Source: Parachryseolinea silvisoli
GTDB lineage: Bacteria > Bacteroidota > Bacteroidia > Cytophagales > Cyclobacteriaceae
NCBI RefSeq assembly: GCF_021190955.1
Contig: NZ_JAIOAO010000001.1
Location: forward strand, 1,984,001 to 2,048,000
Length of the DNA stretch: 64,000 bases
Direction of reading: 5' to 3'
Shown here: piece after piece, positions 44,039-53,267 of the stretch
Layout of the letters: the number at the start of each line of letters is the position of its first letter
Numbering within the stretch: position 1 is the first letter of the stretch
Made by a program: the position numbers and the translations under genes
Notes under the pieces: generated by a model
What the model was told of the DNA's origin: nothing
Seen by the model: the letters and a program-made list of their open reading frames with translations, nothing else
The model's database searches: none

Positions 44039-47000
44039 TTAGAATGATACGTTAACACCAATATTAACCAGTTTGTGTTGTGGGTACTGAAGCCCGTTTT
44101 CATCGGCCACCTCAGGCTCCATGCCGTATTTTCCCACATTGTCGATGGAGAACAAATTGAATGTATTGACGTATACTCTGGCTCTTTTCAATTTTACTTT
44201 CTCCAACAAAGTCACGGGCAGGGAATAACCCACCTCCATGGTGCGCAGACGTAGGTACCGGACATTGGTTACCCAAAAATCGGAAACCCGATAGTTGCTG
44301 TGGTCTCCATTCGCATACCGCATCGTAGGATATTTACCGGGAATCCAGCGGCTGTTCGGATCATAGGGGTCTTCACGCCGCCAGTGGTCTTCATACAGTT
44401 CCTGTAGCAAATTGCCGCCATTCTGAAAGGGCACCGCCATTTCCCAACGCCGGATGTTCGAGAACATCGAACCACCGGAGAAGTCAGCACGAAAATCAAA
44501 GCTCTTCCAGTTGAGTGTGATAAACAGACCGTAATTGACCGTGGGGTTATTCGTACGGGAGTAGCCGATTGGCCGCTCGTCATAACCATTGATCACACCG
44601 TCGGCATTGATATCCTGGTAGATCAGGTCACCCGGCAACAAGGTTTTATTACCCTGTCCGTCAATATCGACGGGATAACTCGCGATCTGCTCTTGTGAAG
44701 TAAACTGACCGATAGCATCAAGGCCCCAGAGCGCGTCAGCCCATCGATTGGTTGCGGCGCCGGTATTTCTATATTGATCCCAGGAATTACCCCAGTTTAA
44801 TTCAGGTTTATACCCGGTTAGTTGTTTTAAGCGCGAGTACGAAACATTTGCTCCAACGGAGAAGTTAATACCGCGAACAATACCCGAATACGCCAACGAT
44901 GCCTCACCGCCGACATACGCATCGCTTCGTAAATTCTCGGGCGCCAGGTCATACCCCAGCTCACGCGGCATCAACACATCTTCCTTCCGTTGAAACAGCC
45001 CCGTCCGTTTACGATAGAAGTAATCCAATGCACCCGTTATTTTTCCATTTAAAAGTCCATAGTCGATACCGACATCCGTCATGCGACTCTCCAGCCAGGA
45101 GATATTGGTGATCGGTCGCCCATCGCCTTGAACATCGTAAGCCGTTTTAACAGTCGTGGAGTTGATAACCTGACCACCGGTTCTGATCATGTCCAGAATA
45201 GCGGTGGACGCGGGGTAACGATAGCCCGTAAGATAATCGAACGGACCGATGGCAATATTGTCATCTCCCAATAGTCCAAACGAAGCGCGGAGTTTCACAT
45301 CACTCAGTGTATTAGACAGCGCTGTAAAGTTCCGGTAGAAGGGTTCCTCGCTGATGCGCCATCCGGCAGAAACAGAAGGAAAGAGACCCCAGCGTTTGCC
45401 TGGCGCAAACTTCCACGACGCATCACGCCGACCGGCTACCTCCAGAAGATACTTACCCTGATAATCATACGACAGGCGTCCGACGTAACCGATGCGGGCC
45501 TCTTCATAATCGATATCATTATACGAATCCATATCGTTAAACAACAGAATCGGCAATTCATTTGTCTTGGGTACTGAATGTACCCATGTTTCTAAATTGC
45601 GTCGGTTAATGCGCTCGGCTACAAAAGTTGCCGAAAGCGTATGGCGACCGTTGAAGGTGTGCGTATAATCCAGCTGGCCCTGTACAACAGTCTCCAGTAC
45701 CTTGCGGGTGCCCCGCTCCCGCCAGGGGTTGGTACTCCCGCCGGTGCGGGTATATGTATCCGTTGCCTCCTCATACGTATAGGTGTCATACGTATATTCA
45801 TGCCCATTCATCAGGCGATCGGCATAGTAATAAGAGTAAACGCCCTTCGCTTTTAACCCCTTGATCGGTGTTTCATACTCGCCGGTGAAGTTGAGCTGTA
45901 ATACACGCCAATCTTCTGCCCAGTACCCGGCGTCTTTCTTATTTAACCAGGCAAAATTGGTCTCGTCATTCTGAATGTGATTGGGATAGTCGGGATTATC
46001 ATTGGCAAAAGGGCGTTCGAACGGACGATTGCGAAACAAGGCAAAACGCGGCAACCAATAATCATCAGTGCCGGGAATGCCCGGCTGGTCGCGGGTTTCA
46101 ATACGTCCGTTGATCTGTGTACTGACCTTGAACCGGTCCGTAATTTGAGCACCGATATTGGTCTGAATATTCGTGCGCTCAAAGGTATATTGTCTGCCTA
46201 ATACAGAAGATTGTTTTACCCGCCCGAGTGAAAAGTAATAGTTGATTTTATCCGAGCCACCCGTGGCGCTCATGGTAACAGAAGACTGGGGGGCGTTGCC
46301 TTTAATAATATACTTATACCAATCAAAACTCCGGTATCCCTTTTCCGTGCCAGCCTGCCATTTGCTTAGCTCCTCGCGGGACATAATATCAGCAGCAGGC
46401 TTTCCATCATTCACATCGGCTTCCACTTTGGCCGTGTACCAATCCCCCGCGTTAACCGTCTCCGGAAAGCGCGTCCAGTTCTGCCACCCGGTATAGGCAT
46501 CCACACTAAAGGTATTTCCACTGCCTGTTTTTCCTTTCTTGGTCGTAACAATAACAACGCCATTGGCGGCACGCGATCCATAAACCGAAGCCGAAGCGTC
46601 TTTTAAGATCGTCAGGCTCTCGATGTCGTTGGGGGAAATATTATTGAATTGTCCCTCGTCTTTCTGAATGCCATCGATGACAAACAACGGACTGCCCATG
46701 TTACGAATCTGAATCGACGCACTCGATCCGGGACGTCCATCCACCTGTCGGAAGGACAACCCGGGAAGTTTACCGGCCAGCATCGAGCTCGTCGTGACGG
46801 CGTGTACACTTTCCAGATCTTTGCTCGTCACCGCGGATACGGACCCTGTGACAGTTTCACGCTTCTGCGTGCCGTAGCCAATCACTAAAATTTCCTGTAG
46901 GGACGCTACATCCGGAGCCATGATAATATCGATAACCGTTTTATTATTGACCGTTACTTCCTGGCGTGTATAACCGATAAACGAAAAGACCAAAATCCCC

Positions 47001-47620
47001 GTTGCGGCAAATTCATCCGGAATACGCAAGGTATAGTTACCATCCTGGTCGGTGACTGTACCCACTGTAGTACCTTTTATGATCACACTGACACCGGGAA
47101 GAGGGTCATTATTCTCGGCGAACACTTTGCCCGACACGGTCAATTCATATCGAACGAAATCTTCCAGGGTAGTCTCAGCAATGTTGTCTGCCTCTCCGCC
47201 CGCCACGAGCGTCAGGCTACCCGTCGATGTATGCAGCGCGAGCTCTGCTCGCTTTTTCTTCAGAATGATTTGATCACCCTTAATTTTAAAATCGACTTCG
47301 ATGCCCTTCAGTAACGCGGATACAGCGGCCCGTATGGGCACATTCACAAGCTTTGCTGTAATCTTTTTAGAATCATCAATCAGGCGATGGTTATAGAAAA
47401 ATCGATAGGGTGTTTTATTCTCCAACAAGGCTATAGCCTCTTTTAAAGTGGTCTGCTCAAAGGATACCGTAATACGTTCGCTTTTATGTACAGTGTCGGC
47501 TGCCTGTAGCTGGAAAAGACTGAGAGAAGCAATTAAAAAGGCCACCATACGTGTAATTACTTGAATGCCTGTGTATTGCCAATAGGGCTCGGGACTTTCA
47601 TTCCGTAAAGTTTTTTTCAT
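44039..47620 (-). CDS. SusC-type TonB-dependent transducer with STN domain (locus C)
   Basis: 1193 residues. The STN domain is at about 45-120 (ITVSFEQTTLKEAIALLENK), then a linker, a carboxypeptidase-regulatory-like domain (about 158-240: VSGKVFAENNDPLPGVSVII) and a plug (LQEILVIGYGTQKRETVTGS; LTILKDASASVYGSRAANGV). The barrel ends in NIGVNVSF. The STN domain implies signalling to the FecR protein encoded just upstream. The 165-bp gap to FecR contains two hairpins. Confidence 0.95.
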   Translation of the reverse strand: MKKTLRNESPEPYWQYTGIQVITRMVAFLIASLSLFQLQAADTVHKSERITVSFEQTTLKEAIALLENKTPYRFFYNHRLIDDSKKITAKLVNVPIRAAVSALLKGIEVDFKIKGDQIILKKKRAELALHTSTGSLTLVAGGEADNIAETTLEDFVRYELTVSGKVFAENNDPLPGVSVIIKGTTVGTVTDQDGNYTLRIPDEFAATGILVFSFIGYTRQEVTVNNKTVIDIIMAPDVASLQEILVIGYGTQKRETVTGSVSAVTSKDLESVHAVTTSSMLAGKLPGLSFRQVDGRPGSSASIQIRNMGSPLFVIDGIQKDEGQFNNISPNDIESLTILKDASASVYGSRAANGVVIVTTKKGKTGSGNTFSVDAYTGWQNWTRFPETVNAGDWYTAKVEADVNDGKPAADIMSREELSKWQAGTEKGYRSFDWYKYIIKGNAPQSSVTMSATGGSDKINYYFSLGRVKQSSVLGRQYTFERTNIQTNIGAQITDRFKVSTQINGRIETRDQPGIPGTDDYWLPRFALFRNRPFERPFANDNPDYPNHIQNDETNFAWLNKKDAGYWAEDWRVLQLNFTGEYETPIKGLKAKGVYSYYYADRLMNGHEYTYDTYTYEEATDTYTRTGGSTNPWRERGTRKVLETVVQGQLDYTHTFNGRHTLSATFVAERINRRNLETWVHSVPKTNELPILLFNDMDSYNDIDYEEARIGYVGRLSYDYQGKYLLEVAGRRDASWKFAPGKRWGLFPSVSAGWRISEEPFYRNFTALSNTLSDVKLRASFGLLGDDNIAIGPFDYLTGYRYPASTAILDMIRTGGQVINSTTVKTAYDVQGDGRPITNISWLESRMTDVGIDYGLLNGKITGALDYFYRKRTGLFQRKEDVLMPRELGYDLAPENLRSDAYVGGEASLAYSGIVRGINFSVGANVSYSRLKQLTGYKPELNWGNSWDQYRNTGAATNRWADALWGLDAIGQFTSQEQIASYPVDIDGQGNKTLLPGDLIYQDINADGVINGYDERPIGYSRTNNPTVNYGLFITLNWKSFDFRADFSGGSMFSNIRRWEMAVPFQNGGNLLQELYEDHWRREDPYDPNSRWIPGKYPTMRYANGDHSNYRVSDFWVTNVRYLRLRTMEVGYSLPVTLLEKVKLKRARVYVNTFNLFSIDNVGKYGMEPEVADENGLQYPQHKLVNIGVNVSF

Positions 47621-47665
47621 AACTTCGAAAGTTGATTAGTAAGATTCCATTTTTATTAATCTGGC

Positions 47666-47732
47666 GAGGTGCCACCTGGTAGCACCTCACGTAAGGTCGG
47701 AGGGTGCTCGAACACCTTCCGATTCTTTTTTT
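47666..47732. other. Tandem hairpins in the FecR-SusC gap (locus C)
   Basis: Hairpin one: GAGGTGC (47666-47672) with GCACCTC (47682-47688), 9-nt loop. Hairpin two: TCGGAGGGTG (47697-47706) with CACCTTCCGA (47713-47722), 6-nt loop, then a T-rich run on the plus strand. On the coding (minus) strand they lie between the FecR stop and the SusC start without a T-run, so they look like structured leader or processing elements. Confidence 0.5.
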
Positions 47733-47785
47733 AGGTATGTTTCTTTCTTCCGTTATAGCATCCGGTCGGGTTTAAAGGGTTTGTA

Positions 47786-48841
47786 TCAGTTACACAGCTT
47801 TCCGAGTATAAAAACTTTCGCGCCGTCGATTCTATAGTCAATGCCTTCAGCATCCTTAAACAGTTCGAGGACTTGTTCTAACGTTTTGTTATCGACTTTG
47901 GCAGAAAAGTGGCAGTTCAACGAGGCGCGATCTTCCACTTCGATGGTAACATTAAACCAACGCTCCAGCTCATTCACGATATCGGACAACGGTCGATCAT
48001 CAAATAATAACTGGCCATCCCGCCAGGAGGTATAGTCGGCGGCTTCGTCTTTATGTTCCAGGAAAAGTGTTTTAGATTCTTTCTCAAAAACCGCTTGCTG
48101 ATTCGGCATCAGGGTAAGTTTTGTCGAATCGATGGAAGATTCTATCGTGACCTTTCCCTGGATGAGGGTGGTCTCAATCGTCCTGTCTTTTCCATACGAT
48201 TTTACGTTGAACGATGTACCCAACACCTTGATGCGGATGTCGGAGGTGTGAACGATGAAGGGCTTTTGTTTATTCTCAGCCACGTCGAAATACGCTTCGC
48301 CTTCCAGGTGAATTTCGCGTGTCTCTTTCCCGCGGAAACTTTTAGGATACGTTAACCTGCTCTCTGCATTCAACCATATTTTTGTTCCGTCTTCCAGGGT
48401 GACGAACGTGCGGTGGCCCCTGGCCGTGACCTCATTGACGGTAGGATTTAAAAAATAGAGCGCTGCCGTAAGCAGCACAAGCGCAACCGCTGCCGCCGCA
48501 TACCAATACCGGCGGAATGCGCTTACCCCGACGCCACCCTTTCGTGGAAGATTTAACGCCCCGGCAAGGGGTGTTTCCTGTATAGCATGGCGCTCCGTTT
48601 GGTCGATTTCAGCATCGATCCTTTTCTTCAGGCTGGAGATACGTGATTGAAAAACGTCGCTTTCACGAAAATGAAATAGCAACAAAAACTGCCGTGCTTC
48701 CTGCACCTCGACTTGCTTATAGGGATGCTGCCGGATGAAATCCTCCCAAAATCTACTATTGGACTCATCTGGCGACAATACCCATTGCTGGAAATAATCA
48801 TACTTAATAAAGTCGTCAGAAGAAAATGCGGAATAGTTCAT
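47786..48841 (-). CDS. FecR family anti-sigma factor (locus C)
   Basis: 351 residues. The N-terminal cytoplasmic part includes DESNSRFWEDFIRQHPYKQ. A transmembrane helix lies near 130-150 (YWYAAAAVALVLLTAALYFL). The FecR core is VTARGHRTFVTLEDGTKIWLNAESRLTYP and IHLEGEAYFDVAENKQKPF. The C-terminal domain is LSDIVNELERWFNVTIE. No sigma factor gene is adjacent; the upstream neighbour is a bestrophin gene with a strong terminator between. The free ECF sigma gene at 37742 is the best partner candidate. Confidence 0.95.
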   Translation of the reverse strand: MNYSAFSSDDFIKYDYFQQWVLSPDESNSRFWEDFIRQHPYKQVEVQEARQFLLLFHFRESDVFQSRISSLKKRIDAEIDQTERHAIQETPLAGALNLPRKGGVGVSAFRRYWYAAAAVALVLLTAALYFLNPTVNEVTARGHRTFVTLEDGTKIWLNAESRLTYPKSFRGKETREIHLEGEAYFDVAENKQKPFIVHTSDIRIKVLGTSFNVKSYGKDRTIETTLIQGKVTIESSIDSTKLTLMPNQQAVFEKESKTLFLEHKDEAADYTSWRDGQLLFDDRPLSDIVNELERWFNVTIEVEDRASLNCHFSAKVDNKTLEQVLELFKDAEGIDYRIDGAKVFILGKLCN

Positions 48842-48943
48842 TTTAGCTAGCGTTCAATCGTTGTAACTACCAGTAAAAGCGCTGTTTCCGTATTTTACCC
48901 CTTCCGTTGCTGAAATTTCTTTTTAAGGCATCCGGCAGGGTCT

Positions 48944-48984
48944 AAAACGAAAAAAGCACCGACTATCCGTGCTTTTTTCGTTTT
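48944..48984. terminator. Strong bidirectional terminator
   Basis: A 16-bp perfect stem (AAAACGAAAAAAGCAC, 48944-48959; complement 48969-48984) with a 9-nt loop and T-rich 3' arm. It ends the bestrophin transcript (minus) before the locus C FecR gene. Confidence 0.93.
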
Positions 48985-49005
48985 CAGACAATTCCTCCAA
49001 CACTG

Positions 49006-50016
49006 CTACAACACAATATTATGGACGGGCGCCACCGGCGCGGGAAGCTCCACGTCATCGAGCATCTCTTTCAGATCCGTCTCAATCATCCGGCTGATCT
49101 GGGTGATCGGCACATCATTGGGACTGCCCTCAAACGGATTGATGGAGCTATCGCCGACGGCATCCAGTGTTACAAACGCCCACCCCACGATGGTGGTAAA
49201 AGGAATGATAAAATGAATGGTATAGCCCTCCAGTAACGTGCCGTCGCCCAGGTGCGCGAATTCTTTCAGCAAACCGAAAGGCAGCAGGATCACAAACAAG
49301 TGCAGCAGATAGGTGGTAATAGACGAGAAGTTGCGCGGATAAGGAAAATTCTTGATCCGCTCGGCCTTGCCCTGCTGTTCGTACAAGGCTGTAATGCTGG
49401 TTTGCAACTGCAGCTGTTGAAAGTCATTGAGTACACCTTGCTGGTGCAGGGCAGCAATTGTCTCCGACTGCAGGGCAAGCGTCTGCGAGGCGCGATTCTT
49501 TTTACCGAGCAAATACTGTAGCTCTTCCGGGCTTAAAAACTCTTGCACGGCAGCTTCCAGCGGCTCGTTCCGTTCAGGAATGGAATAGGCGCCTTTCATA
49601 TACTCTTTATAGCGCACCTCGTCCATGATCTCCCACGGCCGCGGGTCGCGCAGCTGGTAGCGCAGGAACGTCAGCCACGCAAAGTGCCGGTTGAACAGCA
49701 GGCGGACGGACGGATTTGTTTTACCCCCCGCGAAGTCGCGCGCCTTCACAGCAAAGGCACGGCTGTCGTTAATGATCGCGCCGTAGATCTGCCGGCCCTC
49801 CCAGAGACGATTGTAGCTGGCGTTGTTCTTAAAACCGACGATGAAGGCTACCGCAGTACCGAGCATCGCCACCGGCATCCACGAAATACCAATGAATGTC
49901 CACCCCGCGTAACAATAAAAAAGCGTGGGGACGATGGCGATGAAAAGACATTTGTAGATGTCGCGACGACTCCACATCACAAATTCTTTTAAACTATAGC
50001 GTTTGCCAATATGCAT
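49006..50016 (-). CDS. Bestrophin-family (YneE/UPF0187) membrane channel protein
   Basis: 336 residues from the ATG at 50016; a TTG-initiated extension to 50067 is possible. The N-terminus KRYSLKEFVMWSRRDIYKCL and FIVGFKNNASYNRLWEGRQIYGAIINDSRAF match bacterial bestrophins, as do the later FAHLGDGTLLEGYTIHFIIPFTTIVGWAF and the tail NPFEGSPNDVPITQISRMIE. Family members are pentameric ion channels of the inner membrane. It is divergent from the M50-like gene; no functional link is evident. Confidence 0.9.
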   Translation of the reverse strand: MHIGKRYSLKEFVMWSRRDIYKCLFIAIVPTLFYCYAGWTFIGISWMPVAMLGTAVAFIVGFKNNASYNRLWEGRQIYGAIINDSRAFAVKARDFAGGKTNPSVRLLFNRHFAWLTFLRYQLRDPRPWEIMDEVRYKEYMKGAYSIPERNEPLEAAVQEFLSPEELQYLLGKKNRASQTLALQSETIAALHQQGVLNDFQQLQLQTSITALYEQQGKAERIKNFPYPRNFSSITTYLLHLFVILLPFGLLKEFAHLGDGTLLEGYTIHFIIPFTTIVGWAFVTLDAVGDSSINPFEGSPNDVPITQISRMIETDLKEMLDDVELPAPVAPVHNIVL

Positions 50017-50096
50017 GTGTTCGGGGATTGAGGTTTTAAAATAGCGATAATCCCACCAACCACACAACAGCCCGTTCCCTGCCCCACGTGTAAACC

Positions 50097-51401
50097 ATGC
50101 AAAAAAAGGGGAAAGCTTACCTCCGGGCCCGTCGGCGGATGAATTGGCGTACCTTTGTTGGAACCCTACCTGCCATGAGCGCGCGACTTTTCTTTACGCT
50201 CCTTCCCCCCTACGCCCTGGCGTGTGTGGCCCTGGGATTGGCCGCCGGTCCTCTCGTTACCGAGAGCCCGCTGGTACCCAATGCTTTGGTATACTTTGGC
50301 ATCTATGTGCTGGCACTCAGACTCTCCCTGATCATACACGAAGCCGGTCACCTGGTGTTTGCCCGCATCGCGGGTGGCAAGCCGATGCGGCTGGTACTGG
50401 GTATGGGCATTCACGAAGTATACCGCCGTCAGTTCTTCGGGGTGGCGTTCATCGTACACAAGAATTTTCGCGGTGGTTATGCGCACGCATCGTTCACCAC
50501 TGGCCACCACCTGAAACTACGCTATGCGCTCTACATCGCCGGTGGCGCACTCGGCAACCTGATCATAGCAGCAATATTCCGCATGCTATCCGGCCCACCC
50601 CTTTGGCCACACGAAACATACTTTTACGTCGACCTCTCTTCCATCATTATCATCAGTAACGTATTCCTGGCCGTCTGGAGCCTGGTACCGTTTATGACCA
50701 GCGTACAGGGACGGCGCGTCCCCACCGATGGTCTGTATTTATTAAAGCTACCATTCATTCCCCAAAAGGATGTAAAATTCAATGCAGATGCCGACGCACT
50801 CTACGATATCCACCGTCTTACTGAAGCCAAAGAATATACACAGGCGCTTACATTACTCCAGACCTACCTGGAACTACACCCTACAGAACACACGCAACAA
50901 CTCACGCACGCGCACTTGCTCCTGAAGACAGGACAGTTCGACGCAAGCCTGAAGCGATCACTCACCTTACGCGACCACCTGCACGAGAAAGCTTTCAAGC
51001 CCTATACCGGCCTGCTCTACAATCTCCTGGCCTGGACCTACCTCGTCGTGGATGACATCGAACAAGCGGACATCCACTCGGCCCTGGCGGTACAGGCCAT
51101 TCCCGGCGACGTAAACTTTCGCGGCACGCGCGGCGCCGTGCTGGTAGAAAAAGGTAAGATCGGCGAAGGTGTGCCCAACCTCCTCCAATCGATGGACTTT
51201 GAATTCGTCAACAGCGCCACGCTTTCCGCTGCGATTTATATGTTACTGGCGTGCCACCGCAAAGGCGACCTGATTACACGCGACAAATACCGCGCATTCC
51301 TCGAAGCCAATTATACCAACCTCGACCTGGATGAAAAACACCTGTTCGACCGCATGCTGACGCGCACGGGGCTGACGCTGCAAGCCACACCCGCTCTATA
51401 A
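50097..51401 (+). CDS. M50/site-2-protease-like membrane protein with TPR-like C-terminus
   Basis: 434 residues; internal ATGs at 50139 and 50175 are alternative starts. Hydrophobic segments cover about 30-80, with the zinc motif HEAGH at 81-85 at the end of YVLALRLSLIIHEAGHLVFAR. A second membrane region has YIAGGALGNLIIA and SNVFLAVWSLVPF, then VPTDGLYLLKL, matching the N-PxxPxDG-type second motif of site-2 proteases in a loosened form. From residue about 235 the protein becomes soluble with TPR-like helices (EAKEYTQALTLLQTYLELHP, GQFDASLKRSLTLRDHL). It probably cleaves membrane proteins; the target is unknown. Confidence 0.78.
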   Translation: MQKKGKAYLRARRRMNWRTFVGTLPAMSARLFFTLLPPYALACVALGLAAGPLVTESPLVPNALVYFGIYVLALRLSLIIHEAGHLVFARIAGGKPMRLVLGMGIHEVYRRQFFGVAFIVHKNFRGGYAHASFTTGHHLKLRYALYIAGGALGNLIIAAIFRMLSGPPLWPHETYFYVDLSSIIIISNVFLAVWSLVPFMTSVQGRRVPTDGLYLLKLPFIPQKDVKFNADADALYDIHRLTEAKEYTQALTLLQTYLELHPTEHTQQLTHAHLLLKTGQFDASLKRSLTLRDHLHEKAFKPYTGLLYNLLAWTYLVVDDIEQADIHSALAVQAIPGDVNFRGTRGAVLVEKGKIGEGVPNLLQSMDFEFVNSATLSAAIYMLLACHRKGDLITRDKYRAFLEANYTNLDLDEKHLFDRMLTRTGLTLQATPAL

Positions 51402-51434
51402 AAAAAGGAGACGGACGTTGGCACATCCATCTCC
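51400..51434 (-). terminator. Terminator of the locus D operon
   Basis: On the minus strand a 12-bp stem with two G-U pairs (51407-51418 with 51423-51434) is followed by a T-run (the A-run 51400-51406). It lies 26 bp past the sulfatase stop and also overlaps the 3' end of the convergent plus gene. Confidence 0.8.
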
Positions 51435-51459
51435 CCTTACCCTACCAGGGTTCTACTTC

Positions 51460-53160
51460 CTACTTCGGTTTCGGATATACCTGATGTGTTCGCGCCCATT
51501 GTTGCCATTGGGCTGCAAGCTCTTGTACCTTCGCCGGCTGTTGTGCCGCCAGGTCATTCAATTCCGTTTGATCCTCTTTAATCTTATACAAGTGCCACGT
51601 GGTGTCCCGCGCAGTCGAGACCAGTTTCCAATCACCGTTCCGCACGTAGCGCGCATGGAAGTGCTCGTTATACAGCGTGCGGTCAGTCTTCTCCGTACCC
51701 TGTGTCAGCGCCGCAAGCAAGCTGGTGCCTTGCATCGGTGTGATCGTACGGTTGTCGTACTGCGCCGGATAGTCTGTTTTTGCCAACTGTAGAAACGTCG
51801 GCATAAAGTCCGTCAGGTGAGCCACCGTTTTATTGAACTTACCTTTTTGCGCAGCGGCGATCCCCTTCGGCCAGAAAGCGATCATCGGCGTGCGCACACC
51901 TCCTTCATACGATTCAGCCTTCGCATACTGGTACGGCGTATTCGCCACATTCGCCCACACGGGACCTATCGATGCAAAGGTCGTCTCCGGCCCCGGCAAC
52001 ACTTCCTTCTTCAACGGGTACACAATGGTCTCCCCCGTACGTGTCTGCCCAGGCCGGTCAAAGCCCGGACCATAACGCTCGCAGATCTCGGGACTGGCGC
52101 CATTATCGCTCAGGAACAAAATGATAGTATTATCCAGTTGATTGGTTTCACGCAACGCTTGCAAAATGCGCCCGATGCCCTGGTCCATACGATCCACCAT
52201 CGCAGCATGCACCGCCATGGCGTGCGCATCCCACGGCTGACTGGGATTATCTTCCCACCGCTGTTTGTCCTTTGTCATACGCGGCGACAACGGTGCCGTC
52301 CTGGGATCGATCAAACCGAGGTCTACCATGCGCTTATACCGCGCTTCCCGAATCGCATCCCATCCGACAGTATACGTATTTTCATACTTGCGAATATCCT
52401 CCGGCAGCGCGTGCAAAGGCCAATGCGGAGCCGTATGCGCCAGGTATATAAAGAAAGGATCTTTTCCTTTTCCGTAGGAGCGGATGTAACCCGCAACTGT
52501 ATCGTTGAGCGCGTCGGTATGATAATAATTCTTCGGCACCGACTCGACGGGTGTCGTGCCGTGCACCAAACTAAAAGGATCGAAGAAATTCACAACACCG
52601 AAGATGTTGCCATAATATTTCTCAAAGCCCCGGTTCGTAGGATATTGTTCGATCGGCGAAAACAGCGGATGATTCTCCTGGTGGTTCAACCACCGGTTCT
52701 GCGCTTCTTTCGTAGGCTGCTCAATGGTATTTGACACATGCCACTTACCCGACATGGCCGTACGGTAGCCTCCACGTTTGAGTGCCTCCGCCAGCGTAAT
52801 CGTATTCTCCGTAATATACCCACGGTAGCCCGGCTCATGACGATCGGTCGTCATTTCACCAATACCAGCCTGGTGATTAGAAATGCCGGTAAGCAACGCC
52901 GCCCGCGAGGGGCAACAACGCGAAGCATTATAAAACGAAGTAAAGCGCACGCCCTGCTGCGCGAGATAGTCAAGATTAGGGGTTTGAATCTCACCACCAT
53001 AACAACCGAGATCAGAGTACCCCAAATCATCAGCCAGAATAAGAATGATATTAGGCCGGTCGTCGGTTTCATTGGCCGCGGTGTTAGTAGTCTGTACGTT
53101 GGAGCAGCCACTGAGAAGGGCCACTGACAACGTCAGAAAGGTGATTTTTTTATACTTCAT
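51460..53160 (-). CDS. Formylglycine-dependent sulfatase lipoprotein (locus D)
   Basis: 566 residues. Lipobox LLSGC at residue 19. The calcium-site DD is in [10 protein letters not shown] (44-45). The sulfatase signature is [11 protein letters not shown], with Cys82 in C-x-P-S-R converted to formylglycine in active enzymes. Downstream [20 protein letters not shown] and [11 protein letters not shown] supply further conserved residues. It should remove sulfate esters from a glycan at the cell surface or in the periplasm. Final gene of locus D, 107 bp after the GH gene. Confidence 0.95.
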   Translation of the reverse strand: MKYKKITFLTLSVALLSGCSNVQTTNTAANETDDRPNIILILADDLGYSDLGCYGGEIQTPNLDYLAQQGVRFTSFYNASRCCPSRAALLTGISNHQAGIGEMTTDRHEPGYRGYITENTITLAEALKRGGYRTAMSGKWHVSNTIEQPTKEAQNRWLNHQENHPLFSPIEQYPTNRGFEKYYGNIFGVVNFFDPFSLVHGTTPVESVPKNYYHTDALNDTVAGYIRSYGKGKDPFFIYLAHTAPHWPLHALPEDIRKYENTYTVGWDAIREARYKRMVDLGLIDPRTAPLSPRMTKDKQRWEDNPSQPWDAHAMAVHAAMVDRMDQGIGRILQALRETNQLDNTIILFLSDNGASPEICERYGPGFDRPGQTRTGETIVYPLKKEVLPGPETTFASIGPVWANVANTPYQYAKAESYEGGVRTPMIAFWPKGIAAAQKGKFNKTVAHLTDFMPTFLQLAKTDYPAQYDNRTITPMQGTSLLAALTQGTEKTDRTLYNEHFHARYVRNGDWKLVSTARDTTWHLYKIKEDQTELNDLAAQQPAKVQELAAQWQQWARTHQVYPKPK

Positions 53161-53267
53161 TCGTCATTTAAATTCTGGTTCGAGCCTTCCGACCGAAGGA
53201 AAAACAGCGCACTCGTGTTCGCTCTCACACTCACTCTGTCTTAGCCTCCGGGCATCTTAACCAAACC

